Assembly: GCA_922989275.2 (NCBI GenBank)
Contig: OV277864.1
Coordinates: 62,001-126,000, forward strand
Direction: 5' to 3'
DNA from: Gari tellinella
Lineage: Eukaryota; Mollusca; Bivalvia; Cardiida; Psammobiidae
Length of the DNA stretch: 64,000 nt
Position numbers and translations under genes: made by a program. The notes under the pieces were generated by a model. The model worked only from the letters and a program-made list of their open reading frames with translations. It was not told where the DNA came from and did no database searches. Shown here in pieces: positions 47,455 through 58,307 of this stretch (the stretch's first letter is position 1; each line of letters starts with the position of its first letter).

Positions 47455-48697
47455 CTTGAATAGTTGTAGCTATAGCAAGACAATGATGAATTGGATAGAA
47501 GTTTCGCATATTTATACAATAAATCGCAGAGACTGGAAGTCAAAGATGCCAGTGCCATTCTGACACACGAGAATGTAACAGTAGAATGACTGAGTTGACA
47601 CTTAGCTAATTAGCACGGGTCGTTAAACAAACAACACCATGCGGTAATCGATATGCAATCATAGCGCGAAACTGATTAGATTAGGATGTTTTCGCAAAGT
47701 GTTTATGAGCGATCATCCATTCATGCATGAACATAATACACAATTGAAAAAAGAAATATTAAATTTTCAACGCTGATGGGTTTGGTCTAAAAACGGCCAA
47801 AAATTATAATTATTCTAACCATCAACCCGCACACCATCCCCCATATTTCTCTATAATTTAGTTGTCTTGTAATTGTATCATAATTGTAAATGAAATGTTT
47901 AAACATATTTATTATAAAATTGTTGTAAAAATGTTTGGAAGTTGTAAAAGCAAAAACATTATATGTACTTGCTAACAGCAGTTTCAGATATTAAGTGAAA
48001 TGATGTTGAGTGTACGTGTGGGGTGGGGGAGGGAGGGTTAATTACCGCGATTACGCTTAAAATGATGATAATGTTAATAAACTCTGTCTTTTGTAAATTC
48101 CTACTAAATAATATTTAATAACTGGCAGCTGTAGTTGATCTACTTATAAACTATATAGAAGTAGTAGTAGTAATAGTTGTTGTTGTTGTAATTCTGGTGG
48201 TAGTCGTAGTAGTAGCAGCAACATTCATAGAAGTAGTAGTTGTAGTTGTAGTAACAGTAGTATTGTTGCAATTATGGTAGAAGTAGTAGTTGTAGTAGTA
48301 GTAGTAGAAGTAGTAGTAGTAGAAGTAGTAGAAGTTGTAGTAGTAGAAGTAGTAATAGTAGTAGAAATAGTTGTAGTAGTAATAGTAGTAGTAGTAGTAG
48401 TAATAGTAGTAGTTGATGTTGTTGTTATTTTGGAAGTTGTAGCAATAGTAGTAGTAGTAGTAGTAGATTCAGTAGCAGTAGTAGTTTTTTTTTTTATAAT
48501 GTTGGTAGTAGTAGTAGTAGAATCGAATAGGTATTAATAGAGACCGGTAGCTGTTATTGTTAACAATAACTTTGTGGGGTAAGGGAATTCTTTGGAATTG
48601 TGTTTGTAAACTCTGAGAGATATATCTTTCTAGACATTTGTTGGCTCTGAAAAGGGCCGTTTGTGGAAAACGACTTGCGGTTTATATCCATGACTAA

Positions 48698-49030
48698 CTA
48701 GTAGTCAGAATCAGAAGAGTACTCCGAATCTGATCCGGAGACAATTTCTACAGACTCGTCAAACATGTCTCTCCGTAGCTGTGCCACTTGGTCTGCTTTG
48801 ATGTAGGCGTAGTCGTAGAACATGTTTCGTGCGCCTTCAACGACTGCCAGCTTCAGGCGAAGATTGTAACGAAAGGCCTTGTTGTTGCTTCGTTTCGCCA
48901 TCTTGTAGCGTTTCTGTACGTCTCCAAGCCGCTGGTTCAGCAGAACTATCTGGTCGCAGGCTTTGCGGAAGCGTCGCTCAGCATCACAAAGAGTGTGGCG
49001 TTTGTCGAGAGATTGGATTCTGGAAGGCAT
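48698..49030 (-). CDS. Array gene, copy 31
   Basis: Unit 31 (48053-49629, 1577 bp) has the long T run of units 29-30. Consensus protein. The stem-loop is at 48643-48658 and TATA at 49085-49092. Confidence 0.85.
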   Translation of the reverse strand: MPSRIQSLDKRHTLCDAERRFRKACDQIVLLNQRLGDVQKRYKMAKRSNNKAFRYNLRLKLAVVEGARNMFYDYAYIKADQVAQLRRDMFDESVEIVSGSDSEYSSDSDY

Positions 49031-50022
49031 CTTGAATAGTTGTAGCTATAGCAAGACAATGATGAATTGGATAGAAGTTTCGCATATTTATACAATAAAT
49101 CGCAGAGACTGGAAGTCAAAGATGCCAGTGCCATTCTGACACACGAGAATGTAACAGTAGAATGACTGAGTTGACACTTAGCTAATTAGCACGGGTCGTT
49201 AAACAAACAACACCATGCGGTAATCGATATGCAATCATAGCGCGAAACTGATTAGATTAGGATGTTTTCGCAAAGTGTTTATGAGCGATCATCCATTCAT
49301 GCATGAACATAATACACAATTGAAAAAAGAAATATTAAATTTTCAACGCTGATGGGTTTGGTCTGAAAACGGCCAAAAATTATAATTATTCTAACCATCA
49401 ACCCGCACACCCATCCCCCATATTTCTCTATAATTTAGTTGTCTTGTAATTGTATCATAATTGTAAATGAAATGTTTAAACATATTTATTATAAAATTGT
49501 TGTAAAAATGTTTGGAAGTTGTAAAAGCAAAAACATTATATGTACTTGCTAACAGCAGTTTCAGATATTAAGTGAAATGATGTTGAGTGTACGTGTGGGG
49601 TGGGGGAGGGAGGGTTAATTACCGCAATTACGCTTAAAATGATGATAATGTTAATAAACTCTGTCTTTTGTAAATTCCTACTAAATAATATTTAATAACT
49701 GGCAGCTGTAGTTGATCTACTTATAAACTATATAGAAGTAGTAGTAGTAATAGTTGTTGTTGTTGTAATTCTGGTGGTAGTCGTAGTAGTAGCAGCAACA
49801 TTCATAGAAGTAGTAGTTGTAGTAGTAGTAACAGTAGTATTGTTGCAATTATGGTAGAAGTAGTAGTTGTAGTAGTAGTAGTAGAAGTAGTAGTAGTAGA
49901 AGTAGTAGAAGTTGTAGTAGTAGAAGTAGTAATAGTAGTAGAAATAGTTGTAGTAGTAATAGTAGTAGTAGTAGTAGTAATAGTAGTAGTTGATGTTGTT
50001 GTTATTTTGGAAGTTGTAGCAA

Positions 50023-50055
<33 letters not shown>

Positions 50056-50287
50056 ATTCAGTAGCAGTAGTAGTTGTTGTTTTTTATAATGTTGGTAGTA
50101 CTAGTAGTAGAATCGAATAGGTATTAATAGAGACCGGTAGCTGTTATTGTTAACAATAACTTTGTGGGGTAAGGGAATTCTTTGGAATTGTGTTTGTAAA
50201 CTCTGAGAGATATATCTTTCTAGACTGTTGTTGGCTCTGAAAAGGGCCGTTTGTGGAAAACGACTTGCGGTTTATATCCATGACTAA

Positions 50288-50620
50288 CTAGTAGTCAGAA
50301 TCAGAAGAGTACTCCGAATCTGATCCGGAGACAATTTCTACAGACTCGTCAAACATGTCTCTCCGTAGCTGTGCCACTTGGTCTGCTTTGATGTAGGCGT
50401 AGTCGTAGAACATGTTTCGTGCGCCTTCAACGACTGCCAGCTTCAGGCGAAGATTGTAACGAAAGGCCTTGTTGTTGCTTCGTTTCGCCATCTTGTAGCG
50501 GTTCTGTACGTCTCCAAGCCGCTGGTTCAGCAGAACTATCTGGTCGCAGGCTTTGCGGAAGCGTCGCTCAGCATCACAAAGAGTGTGGCGTTTGTCGAGA
50601 GATTGGATTCTGGAAGGCAT
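50288..50620 (-). CDS. Array gene, copy 32 (K40N)
   Basis: Unit 32 is the last before the 6.1-kb insertion (49630-51211). Lys40 is changed to Asn. The linker between the stem-loop (50233-50248) and the purine element differs (AACAACAGT instead of AACAAATGT). TATA is at 50675-50682. The promoter is intact because the insertion lies ~590 bp upstream of the gene. Confidence 0.85.
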   Translation of the reverse strand: MPSRIQSLDKRHTLCDAERRFRKACDQIVLLNQRLGDVQNRYKMAKRSNNKAFRYNLRLKLAVVEGARNMFYDYAYIKADQVAQLRRDMFDESVEIVSGSDSEYSSDSDY

Positions 50621-51211
50621 CTTGAATAGTTGTAGCTATAGCAAGACAATGATGAATTGGATAGAAGTTTCGCATATTTATACAATAAATCGCAGAGACT
50701 GGAAGTCAAAGATGCCAGTGCCATTCTGACACACGAGAATGTAACAGTAGAATGACTGAGTTGACACTTAGCTAATTAGCACGGGTCGTTAAACAAACAA
50801 CACCATGCGGTAATCGATATGCAATCATAGCGCGAAACTGATTAGATTAGGATGTTTTCGCAAAGTGTTTATGAGCGATCATCCATTCATGCATGAACAT
50901 AATACACAATTGAAAAAAGAAATATTAAATTTTCAACGCTGATGGGTTTGGTCTAAAAACGGCCAAAAATTATAATTATTCTAACCATCAACCCGCACAC
51001 CCATCCCCCATATTTCTCTATAATTTAGTTGTCTTGTAATTGTATCATAATTGTAAATGAAATGTTTAAACATATTTATTATAAAATTGTTGTAAAAATG
51101 TTTGGAAGTTGTAAAAGCAAAAACATTATATGTACTTGCTAACAGCAGTTTCAGATATTAAGTGAAATGATGTTGAGTGTACGTGTGGGGTGGGGGAGGG
51201 AGGGTTAATTA

Positions 51212-51803
51212 TCGAAGGATGCATAAAGCAAACAAAACCTGTATTAACATTTTTGATGTTTAATTAAATAAGAATGGCCAATATTTGGCTGCGGCTTTCA
51301 TTTATATGTAGACAAAAACCGGGTCGCCGCAACAGTATATGGCAGACCCCAAAAAGCACAAATAGCTTCATCAAAGCCCTTAGCACATGGGCAACACATA
51401 ATGTCAATTGTTCAGCATAGCCCTTAGCAAAGTGGGCATCACAACATGTCAACAAATAGCTTCATCAAAGCCCTTAGCAAAGTGGGCAACACATAATGTC
51501 AATTGTTCAACATAGCCCTTAGCACAGTGGGCATCACAACATGTCAATTGTTACCATAGAAGACAACTTGTCATAATCATCACAGTCCTTAACAAATTGG
51601 GCAACATATTGATATTTACCACCAAAGTTCCAAATTAATACAATGGTAACAATTAACTGAGACTAGTTCCAATTACAATGTTAGCAATTAACTGAGACTG
51701 GACTTCTGAGGCGACATGATCCTACAGGAGCCAGTCCAGGAAGGTACAAAATGATTATTTGTAACCTCTTATTTTTAAAACTGTCATCTTTTCGCATCCG
51801 CCA
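51212..51803 (+). repeat. Shared 5' segment of the inserted elements, copy 1
   Basis: Nearly identical to 52632-53223 at a constant offset of 1420 bp. Visible differences include AAACAAAACC against AAAAAAAACC near 51231 and TACAAAATG against TACAACATG near 51746. Identity stops abruptly after GCATCCGCCA. Confidence 0.9.
51370..51620 (+). repeat. Minisatellite in element 1 (core agcccttagcaaagtgggca)
   Basis: Four good copies of the core begin at about 51375, 51419, 51469 and 51514 (spacing 44, 50, 45), forming a ~95-bp dimer. A decayed copy follows (gtccttaacaaattgggca near 51586). An equivalent block lies in element 2 at about 52790-53040. Confidence 0.85.
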
Positions 51804-52319
51804 GTGCATAACCTGATTAGCACCAGAAGCGACACTAGCTGAGCCAACCAAATCATGACCTGGCTGAACCATTGACATGGAACTGGTGACAGTCACACAA
51901 TATTGACAAGTTCATCGCACAACTGAATAGTCCCACAGAATGTAAAATAGCTTTCTGGCAATAATGCAGATTCCAACTGAAAGCCGCGCCGAACGATAGT
52001 CTTGAAGGCTGCTGGTAACTTGAAACTGTAACCAAGATGGGGAACACAGCGTCTGTAAAATAAAACAAACTAGGCAGCAGCAACTGTACCAAATGACAGG
52101 CTTATAACCCAAGTAAGCAGAGACAAATAAGGGACACACCAGACATACAAGGAATTATAACATATTTATGTTTAGAATTGTCCTAAAGTACTGACTGAAC
52201 CAAAGTAAGTGAGCCATGGAGGTCACACAATTCAAAAACACAAATTGCTTGCATTTACATGTTTAAAATTAGCGGATCGCCTCAACAGTACATGGCAAAC
52301 CCTTAAAAACACAAATAGC
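51804..52319. other. Element 1-specific middle, no gene recognised
   Basis: About 0.5 kb of mixed-composition DNA without counterpart in element 2. Short minus-strand frames (51853-52092, 51912-52139) overlap one another and show no motif; I do not call them genes. Confidence 0.5.
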
Positions 52320-52430
52320 TTCGCCAAAGCCCTTAGCAAAGTGGGCAACACATAATGTCAATTGTTCGTCATAGCCCATAGCAACGTGGGCAACACAAAA
52401 TCTTAACAAAATGGGCAACATATTGATATT
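52320..52430 (+). repeat. Second minisatellite block in element 1
   Basis: Two to three further copies of the same core (agcccttagcaaagtgggca at ~52329, agcccatagcaacgtgggca at ~52372, cttaacaaaatgggca after it), inside the middle that differs from element 2. Confidence 0.75.
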
Positions 52431-52473
52431 CACAACCAGGTCAAAAAGTAAAAGAAAGGGTGTGGAGGGTGGG

Positions 52474-52627
52474 TTTTTACCTAGATTTAAGAAACATTCT
52501 GTTCCAAACTGAATAATGATGTAAACGGTGCTATGATAAAAGCTATGTTGTAAGAATAACACATAAAAAGAATCACATTCGCCCCTTCGATAAATTCGCC
52601 TACGGTCATATGCATTCAGTAGTCGTT
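52474..52627 (+). repeat. Shared 3' segment of the inserted elements, copy 1
   Basis: Matches 57151-57304 at a constant offset of 4677 bp. Contains CCTTCGATAA flanked by direct ATTCGCC repeats, then a 34-bp terminal segment with a weak CTAC/GTAG hairpin. Confidence 0.88.
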
Positions 52628-52631
52628 ATTA

Positions 52632-53223
52632 TCGAAGGATGCATAAAGCAAAAAAAACCTGTATTAACATTTTTGATGTTTAATTAAATAAGAATGGCCA
52701 ATATTTGGCTGCGGCTTTCATTTATATGTAGACAAAAACCGGGTCGCCGCAACAGTATATGGCAGACCCCAAAAAGCACAAATAGCTTCATCAAAGCCCT
52801 TAGCACATGGGCAACACATAATGTCAATTGTTCAGCATAGCCCTTAGCAAAGTGGGCATCACAACATGTCAACAAATAGCTTCATCAAAGCCCTTAGCAA
52901 AGTGGGCAACACATAATGTCAATTGTTCAACATAGCCCTTAGCACAGTGGGCATCACAACATGTCAATTGTTACCATAGAAGACAACTTGTCATAATCAT
53001 CACAGTCCTTAACAAATTGGGCAACATATTGATATTTACCACCAAAGTTCCAAATTAATACAATGGTAACAATTAACTGAGACTAGTTCCAATTACAATG
53101 TTAGCAATTAACTGAGACTGGACTTCTGAGGCGACATGATCCTACAGGAGCCAGTCCAGGAAGGTACAACATGATTATTTGTAACCTCTTATTTTTAAAA
53201 CTGTCATCTTTTCGCATCCGCCA
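52632..53223 (+). repeat. Shared 5' segment of the inserted elements, copy 2
   Basis: Counterpart of 51212-51803, including the same minisatellite. The sharp loss of identity at 53223 marks the start of element-specific sequence. Confidence 0.9.
52790..53040 (+). repeat. Minisatellite in element 2
   Basis: Same arrangement and copy number as 51370-51620, including the decayed last copy, so it was inherited with the shared 5' segment. Confidence 0.85.
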
Positions 53224-54470
53224 ACTGGTCTTGGGAACTGTAGCAGTTACCCAGACCACCGCCAAACCAATTGGCCATGCGAAAAGAACACAGTAGTGAA
53301 AGCTCGCAGCCAAATCAAACGCACCTACTAAGCCCGAGTATGCAGCAATGAAGTTCAAATCGGACAAGCTGCATGCTTATTTACCCTTTTTCTTGACAAA
53401 TTGAGTAGCTTACTCAGGCATGTCGCGGAATGGCCCTTAAAGCACCACACCGAGTATAATATTTAAATGCTTTCGGAGTCCAGCAACCAGCCAGTCTGTA
53501 GTGCTTCAGAAGAAAAAACCCAAGTTTACCATGATTGTAGCAGCACCAAATCTGAAGGAATTGAACAGGAAATACGTCTCATATAACCCTAAGGACTTAA
53601 GTGCTTTTTGTAGAATGGCATTGAACTGATAGCGAGTGTGTGGTTTGATACAGAATAGGACAGCATTCGCGGGAACTTATGCTGCGATATTTAAGCCCAC
53701 ATAACTCGACAGATGGCTGCGGCAGTGAACTGATTGCGAGTGAGTGGTTTGACATATTTGGCATTTAGTCAGACAGATAAATACTCATGTAAAAGTTTGA
53801 CTGGACAAAATGGACTGATGACGTCTTAAATGAATACCCGATGACCCCGGCCAACTTGATCTGTCTTTGAAAAAACATAAATGAGATTAATTTTGATGAC
53901 ATGACATTCGGTATGTATCTTAATGTCCCCTATGCTTAACGGATAATGGGGAAAATGAGTCGAGGGGCGATTTAAAAAAAAAAATTCCAACCCAACAATA
54001 TGCATATTTTATGTCGGTCTGTAGCTATTTTATTGTAGCGAGACCAGGAATCAACCTGCTGCATATAGCTAGTTGAATGAGTGGATTGACCGTAAAACAG
54101 TATACCACGTGGCTAATGTGATACTTTTATCTTTGCTACACTCAAACGAAAAACAAAAGAGTAAGAGCAACTTGAATACGAACGGTTTCGCTCAATTTAC
54201 TGGTATTCTGTAGTAAATTAGTTCGGTTTATTGCAAGCGTAACAAACCTGTTATTGTGGTAGCTAACCAATTGTATTTCCGATTGAAGATAAAACTGTTT
54301 GTGTGACGAGTGTCAGATTTGCACGTGTAACTTAGCTTTTCAAATGCGGCCCAGATCCAAAGTGGACCACTTTTAATTTCAGTACAAGAAGCCAGTTTAT
54401 ATTGAGAAAACAAAGTGTACAATGAGCTAACGTAAGAACTATTGTAAAAATTTATAACACTATAAAGTAA
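53224..54470. other. Element 2 cargo, left part: no gene recognised
   Basis: AT-rich DNA. A 26-bp imperfect direct repeat (core GCGAGTG-GTGGTTTGA) occurs at 53623-53648 and 53727-53752. A hydrophobic minus-strand stretch (53222-53367) and a plus-strand 35-codon stretch ending at TGA (~53392) have somewhat coding-like composition. They have no start codon or strong splice signals, so at most they are gene fragments. Confidence 0.45.
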
Positions 54471-55640
54471 TTTTGTTAATAAAAGAAACAGAAATAATTT
54501 CATTTATGATTTTTAAGTTAGATCTGCATGTAGGCCTATATGGAAAGAGATGTTTGTATATTAGTTTAAAAAAATTCACATGCTCAGTGATAAAATTCCA
54601 ATTTGACGGATCGAAACTTTACAGAGAATATAATGGAAAGAATTTAATGCTGCCCATATTTGATACATGAATTAAGGAGAGTTAAGTTAGGGGGTTTTGT
54701 TTGTGTGTTTTGCCACGACTGCTCAGGATCTTAACTGTTTTCAATTAACCATTCAGTGTATTCGGGTTGTCACAGTGAAGGTGTTAATAACATGTCTGCC
54801 AGGAATTACCTGAACAAGATTAAAGTGGCCTGAACATATTTCATGACATTTGGCAAAGTCAAAATAAAGCAATACATTATGTATGATAATCCCGGACGAT
54901 ATAGTAAACGATATATGCTCTGGGCAAGAGTATTCAAGGTCAATGCCGTATTGAGCTAAAAGGTATGTAAAACTCCTCAATCTAAAGATAGTTGGCAATT
55001 ATAGGACAAGGATTTTCAATAATCAAGGTCAGAGGTCAAGGTCAAAACAAGATTTTTCTATTATCAATGTCAGGGTCAAATTAACCTGAAACTGGTAATC
55101 GCAATATGTATCCACATACCAGATATGGTTATCCTACATGACATAATACTAGTGTTGGGAAGCGGACGGGAACTCACAATCAACAATCAAAAACACTACA
55201 CCGATTGATAATTGATTTATTGGATGATGTAACGGGTTTAAATAAGGTTACCAGTACAATTTGTTTCTTTTAGAGTACCGTCATATTTATGCCAAGAGTT
55301 TACCCTTTGCTGGTTAATTTAGAATCTTGTACCAAATCTATTGAAAATTGTAGCTGAAAAATTAAATTGCTGATACCAACCCTCTAAAATGACCATTCAA
55401 AGATTCAATAAATCTAAAAGGACTTAACAACCGGACGGCATGAATGTTGACATACACCCATTAATATAAAGTATATACAAATTATAGACGAGTGAGTATC
55501 AAGCAAATGATTAACATCTCTGAATTCACCATAACCAAACATGAAATGCTCCGACAAATGTCTAGATTACTTGAATTCTTTTAGATGGACGCTTGCCAGA
55601 CATAAATGCTTTGTTAAAGTTTTAATATGACAAGAACAAA
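54471..55640. other. Element 2 cargo, central part: AT-rich, no gene recognised
   Basis: No ORF over 90 codons, RNA gene or transposon was recognised. Contains the AGGTCA cluster at 55026-55044. Confidence 0.45.
55026..55044 (+). promoter_or_regulatory. Cluster of three AGGTCA half-sites
   Basis: AGGTCA at 55026-55031, 55033-55038 and 55039-55044 (one-base then zero-base spacing), the first preceded by TCA to give TCAAGGTCA. They resemble nuclear-receptor half-sites. AAGGTCA repeats are also common low-complexity sequence in mollusc DNA, so a regulatory role is only possible. Confidence 0.25.
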
Positions 55641-55651
55641 AGAATATTTTT

Positions 55652-55792
55652 AAATTTTATTTGAAATTATGGAAATTATCGATTATGAAAAAGTAAAGTT
55701 CGAATGTTTTACTCTATCAGTAAAATTTTATTTGAAATTATAGAAACTATCGATTATGAAAAAGTAAAGTTCGAATGTTTTCTCTATCAGTA
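55652..55792 (+). repeat. 71-bp tandem duplication
   Basis: Two adjacent copies (55652-55722 and 55723-55792) starting AAATTTTATTTGAAATTA and ending CTCTATCAGT, differing by a few substitutions and one base. Confidence 0.9.
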
Positions 55793-55884
55793 ATTAATCT
55801 CTAACCGATTAGTTTTCGATAGTTTGAGACAATCGAAACAAAACTTATAGTACAGAAATATATGAAAAGAGATGTTCTGTACAA

Positions 55885-55992
55885 TTTTCGGATGGACAAA
55901 TGGATGGACGAATAGGCAGACAGATGGGATGGACCGACAAACCAACAGACAAATTGTTTCCGATATAGCCCCTAATACCTAGTGGGGTATAT
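55885..55992 (+). mobile_element. Possible interspersed repeat remnant with 3' hairpin
   Basis: A GGAYGGAC/GACAGAC-rich stretch (55890-55950) followed by TTTCCGATATAGCCCC and a hairpin: ATA-CCCC (55965-55972, one bulged G) with GGGG-TAT (55984-55990). From memory, GGAC-rich tracts ending in a CCCC/GGGGTATA hairpin are common interspersed repeats in bivalve and gastropod genomes. The family is not identified. Confidence 0.35.
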
Positions 55993-57150
55993 TAATGTCT
56001 CAATTCAAATCAATTGTTAAAAACAAACCAACAAACAAATATTAAGCACTGTTTTGCAGATTTGGATTGCTTTTGGCAGAGAAATAAAGACTGGGTTTAG
56101 AGGCACAAATTTTCATTATGTCAATTTAGTTTTTCATCAACTTTTCTTTCAAAATTGTAGATCTAGTTCTACTTTAACAACAAGTTTAAACCTCAAAAAC
56201 ATTACCTGGCCTCTGTCTGTCTGTGTTCGGCTCCGCCTGTTTACATACTTACAAAGGCAAAAAACTCCAGTGAACCATCGCCCTGATAGACATGTCACAT
56301 GTGTGTTTAGGGCCTACTAACGGACGGGCCGGGCTACAACAGACACCTGGCTAGGTTTCAGGCTTCTTCCTGTATGTACCATAACGATGACTTGCCATCA
56401 TCACAGGATTAAGGATTGGAGACTTGGGCAACAGCATGGAAAACAAAACAAGAAACAGCATAAGTGATGTTTTCAATTGAAAAATAACATCATAAATGTT
56501 ACATACGTCGCGTGCTGACGTCATAATAGACAAGAAACTAACTCGCTCACACCTAAACCATAGCGCTGACGCGGCTGAGACTTGCGTGATAAAATGATAA
56601 ATTGATTGTTGTTAAATTAAAATGTCTAGTATTTATCGTTGTATGCGTGCCAGCTATCACCTTGAAAATACCAAAGCAGATTTCTATAAAGAATCTTTTA
56701 TAGATCTATGCAATATTCAATACAACAAATTTCAATAAATAAACATTAAACTGCGTGTTTACGTCTAATACATGTATGTTGATAGATGAATGGTCTACAT
56801 GTCTGCCATCAAGCGATTATCACTAGGGACTCCGTTAAAAAAACGGATGTACACCCTGCAAAATCACTCAAATGCAACACAATACGTGGGAAATGTTATG
56901 TATGCATATACCAGTGTTACTATCCTCTATATATTCTATGTGTAGTACTGTCCCTTGTGTAGACGGTGTCTTAGTAAATTGTTCTACTTATACCACGTGC
57001 GTTTACTTATTACATCGTATAGATTCTATTTCCCTGTAATACGGGTACACAACAGGAAACCCCAGTGTAAACCAACGCAGTAAATCATCAACTTCTTGCT
57101 TATACACACCTGAACTCAAATAACAACAAATAAACAGAAGAAAAACTATT
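55993..57150. other. Element 2 cargo, right part: no gene recognised
   Basis: AT-rich with scattered short frames, the longest 88 codons (56054-56320, plus). None shows a domain, repeated structure or plausible gene context. Confidence 0.45.
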
Positions 57151-57304
57151 TTTTTACCTAGATTTAAGAAACATTCTGTTCCAAACTGAAACATGATGTA
57201 AACGGTGCTATGATAAAAGCTATGTTGTAAGAATAACACATAAAAAGAATCACATTCGCCCCTTCGATAAATTCGCCTACGGTCATATGCATTCAGTAGT
57301 CGTT
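57151..57304 (+). repeat. Shared 3' segment of the inserted elements, copy 2
   Basis: Counterpart of 52474-52627, with AAACATGATG in place of AATAATGATG. It abuts the resumed array. Confidence 0.88.
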
Positions 57305-57974
57305 ATTACCGCGATTACGCTTAAAATGATGATAATGTTAATAAACTCTGTCTTTTGTAAATTCCTACTAAATAATATTTAATAACTGGCAGCTGTAGTT
57401 GATCTACTTATAAACTATATAGAAGTAGTAGTAGTAATAGTTGTTGTTGTTGTTGTTGTAATTCTGGTGGTAGTCGTAGTAGTAGCAGCAACATTCATAG
57501 AAGTAGTAGTTGTAGTAGTAGTAACAGTAGTATTGTTGCAATTATGGTAGAAGTAGTAGTTGTAGTAGTAGTAGTAGAAGTAGTAGTAGTAGAAGTAGTA
57601 GAAGTTGTAGTAGTAGAAGTAGTAATAGTAGTAGAAATAGTTGTAGTAGTAATAGTAGTAGTAGTAGTAGTAATAGTAGTAGTTGATGTTGTTGTTATTT
57701 TGGAAGTTGTAGCAATAGTAGTAGTAGTAGTAGTAGTAGTAGATTCAGTAGCAGCAGTAGTTGTTGTTTTTTATAATGTTGGTAGTAGTAGTAGTAGAAT
57801 CGAATAGGTATTAATAGAGACCGGTAGCTGTTATTGTTAACAATAACTTTGTGGGGTAAGGGAATTCTTTGGAATTGTGTTTGTAAACTCTGAGAGATAT
57901 ATCTTTCTAGACATTTGTTGGCTCTGAAAAGGGCCGTTTGTGGAAAACGACTTGCGGTTTATATCCATGACTAA

Positions 57975-58307
57975 CTAGTAGTCAGAATCAGAAGAGTACT
58001 CCGAATCTGATCCGGAGACAATTTCTACAGACTCGTCAAACATGTCTCTCCGTAGCTGTGCCACTTGGTCTGCTTTGATGTAGGCGTAGTCGTAGAACAT
58101 GTTTCGTGCGCCTTCAACGACTGCCAGCTTCAGGCGAAGATTGTAACGAAAGGCCTTGTTGTTGCTTCGTTTCGCCATCTTGTAGCGTTTCTGTACGTCT
58201 CCAAGCCGCTGGTTCAGCAGAACTATCTGGTCGCAGGCTTTGCGGAAGCGTCGCTCAGCATCACAAAGAGTGTGGCGTTTGTCGAGAGATTGGATTCTGG
58301 AAGGCAT
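57975..58307 (-). CDS. Array gene, copy 33
   Basis: Unit 33 (57317-58906) is the first after the insertion. It has two extra TTG triplets and a private aaaacgacc change near 58648. Consensus protein. The stem-loop is at 57920-57935 and TATA at 58362-58369. Confidence 0.85.
   Translation of the reverse strand: MPSRIQSLDKRHTLCDAERRFRKACDQIVLLNQRLGDVQKRYKMAKRSNNKAFRYNLRLKLAVVEGARNMFYDYAYIKADQVAQLRRDMFDESVEIVSGSDSEYSSDSDY

Larger units (their letters stand above)
1..51211. repeat. Tandem gene array, block A (units 1-32)
   Basis: This is a head-to-tail array of a ~1.59-kb unit. Taking the motif acgcttaaaatgatgataat as phase zero, units begin at 1, 1591, 3181, 4771, 6352, 7945, 9535, 11128, 12721, 14311, 15901, 17491, 19054, 20644, 22207, 23797, 25387, 26977, 28567, 30154, 31741, 33328, 34924, 36518, 38550, 40141, 41734, 43316, 44897, 46477, 48053 and 49630. 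Lengths run from 1563 to 1596 bp, except unit 24 (2032 bp), which carries a 431-bp insertion. Length changes are almost all 3-bp steps or small deletions in the TAG/GTA tract. Outside that tract units differ by only a few substitutions. In plus-strand order each unit holds: microsatellite, purine-rich 3' processing element, 3' stem-loop, minus-strand gene, TATA box, E2F site, AT-rich spacer and a G-quadruplex motif. Unit 32 stops eight bases short of its end, where another element is inserted. The array extends beyond the left edge of the window. Confidence 0.98.
51212..52627 (+). mobile_element. Element 1: putative non-autonomous Helentron/HINE-like insertion (short form)
   Basis: Starts TCGAAGGATGCATAAAG and ends CATTCAGTAGTCGTTA, with ATTA at both edges. 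The array is interrupted without loss. The ten bases TTATCGAAGG at the 5' edge recur inverted (CCTTCGATAA, 52584-52593) ~35 bp inside the 3' end, an asymmetric inverted repeat. Internal minisatellites are present. It shares its first ~592 bp and last ~154 bp with element 2 but has a different 670-bp middle. Asymmetric inverted repeats, insertion that can be read as T|T without duplication, internal tandem repeats and head-to-tail arrangement are known for Helentrons and their HINE derivatives. A TA- or TTA-target DNA transposon without terminal inverted repeats is the alternative. No transposase or Rep-helicase is present. Confidence 0.5.
52632..57304 (+). mobile_element. Element 2: putative non-autonomous Helentron/HINE-like insertion (long form)
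   Basis: Follows element 1 directly, in the same orientation, separated by ATTA (52628-52631). Its 5' 592 bp (52632-53223) and 3' 154 bp (57151-57304) match element 1 with a few substitutions and no indels. The inverted CCTTCGATAA is at 57261-57270. Its 3.9-kb middle is unrelated to element 1 and has no long ORF, so it looks like cargo or captured genomic DNA. A single rolling-circle event producing a concatemer with different cargo is unlikely; two family members inserted at one site is simpler. Confidence 0.5.

Noticed and set aside
1..51211. CRISPR array or rRNA/5S/snRNA gene array
   Set aside because: The 1.59-kb period, protein gene with TATA and histone-type 3' end, and absence of rRNA, 5S or snRNA sequence exclude these.
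1..51211. Plain non-coding satellite DNA
   Set aside because: 34 of 36 copies keep a full frame with coherent promoter and 3' processing signals in correct order and spacing.
51264..51455. 63-codon minus-strand frame, repeated at 52684-52875
   Set aside because: It is a translation of the minisatellite and flanking shared segment, without a gene-like start or context.
53101..53367. 88-codon minus-strand frame with hydrophobic N-terminal half
   Set aside because: It begins with TTG, not ATG, has an in-frame stop just upstream, and crosses from element-specific cargo into the shared repeat, so it is not an intact gene.
56054..56320. 88-codon plus-strand frame
   Set aside because: Composition is that of the surrounding AT-rich DNA, with no domain, conserved motif or promoter and 3' signals.
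51212..57304. LTR retrotransposon
   Set aside because: The 592-bp repeats lie at the starts of two elements, not at both ends of one. I see no primer-binding site, polypurine tract or gag-pol frame.
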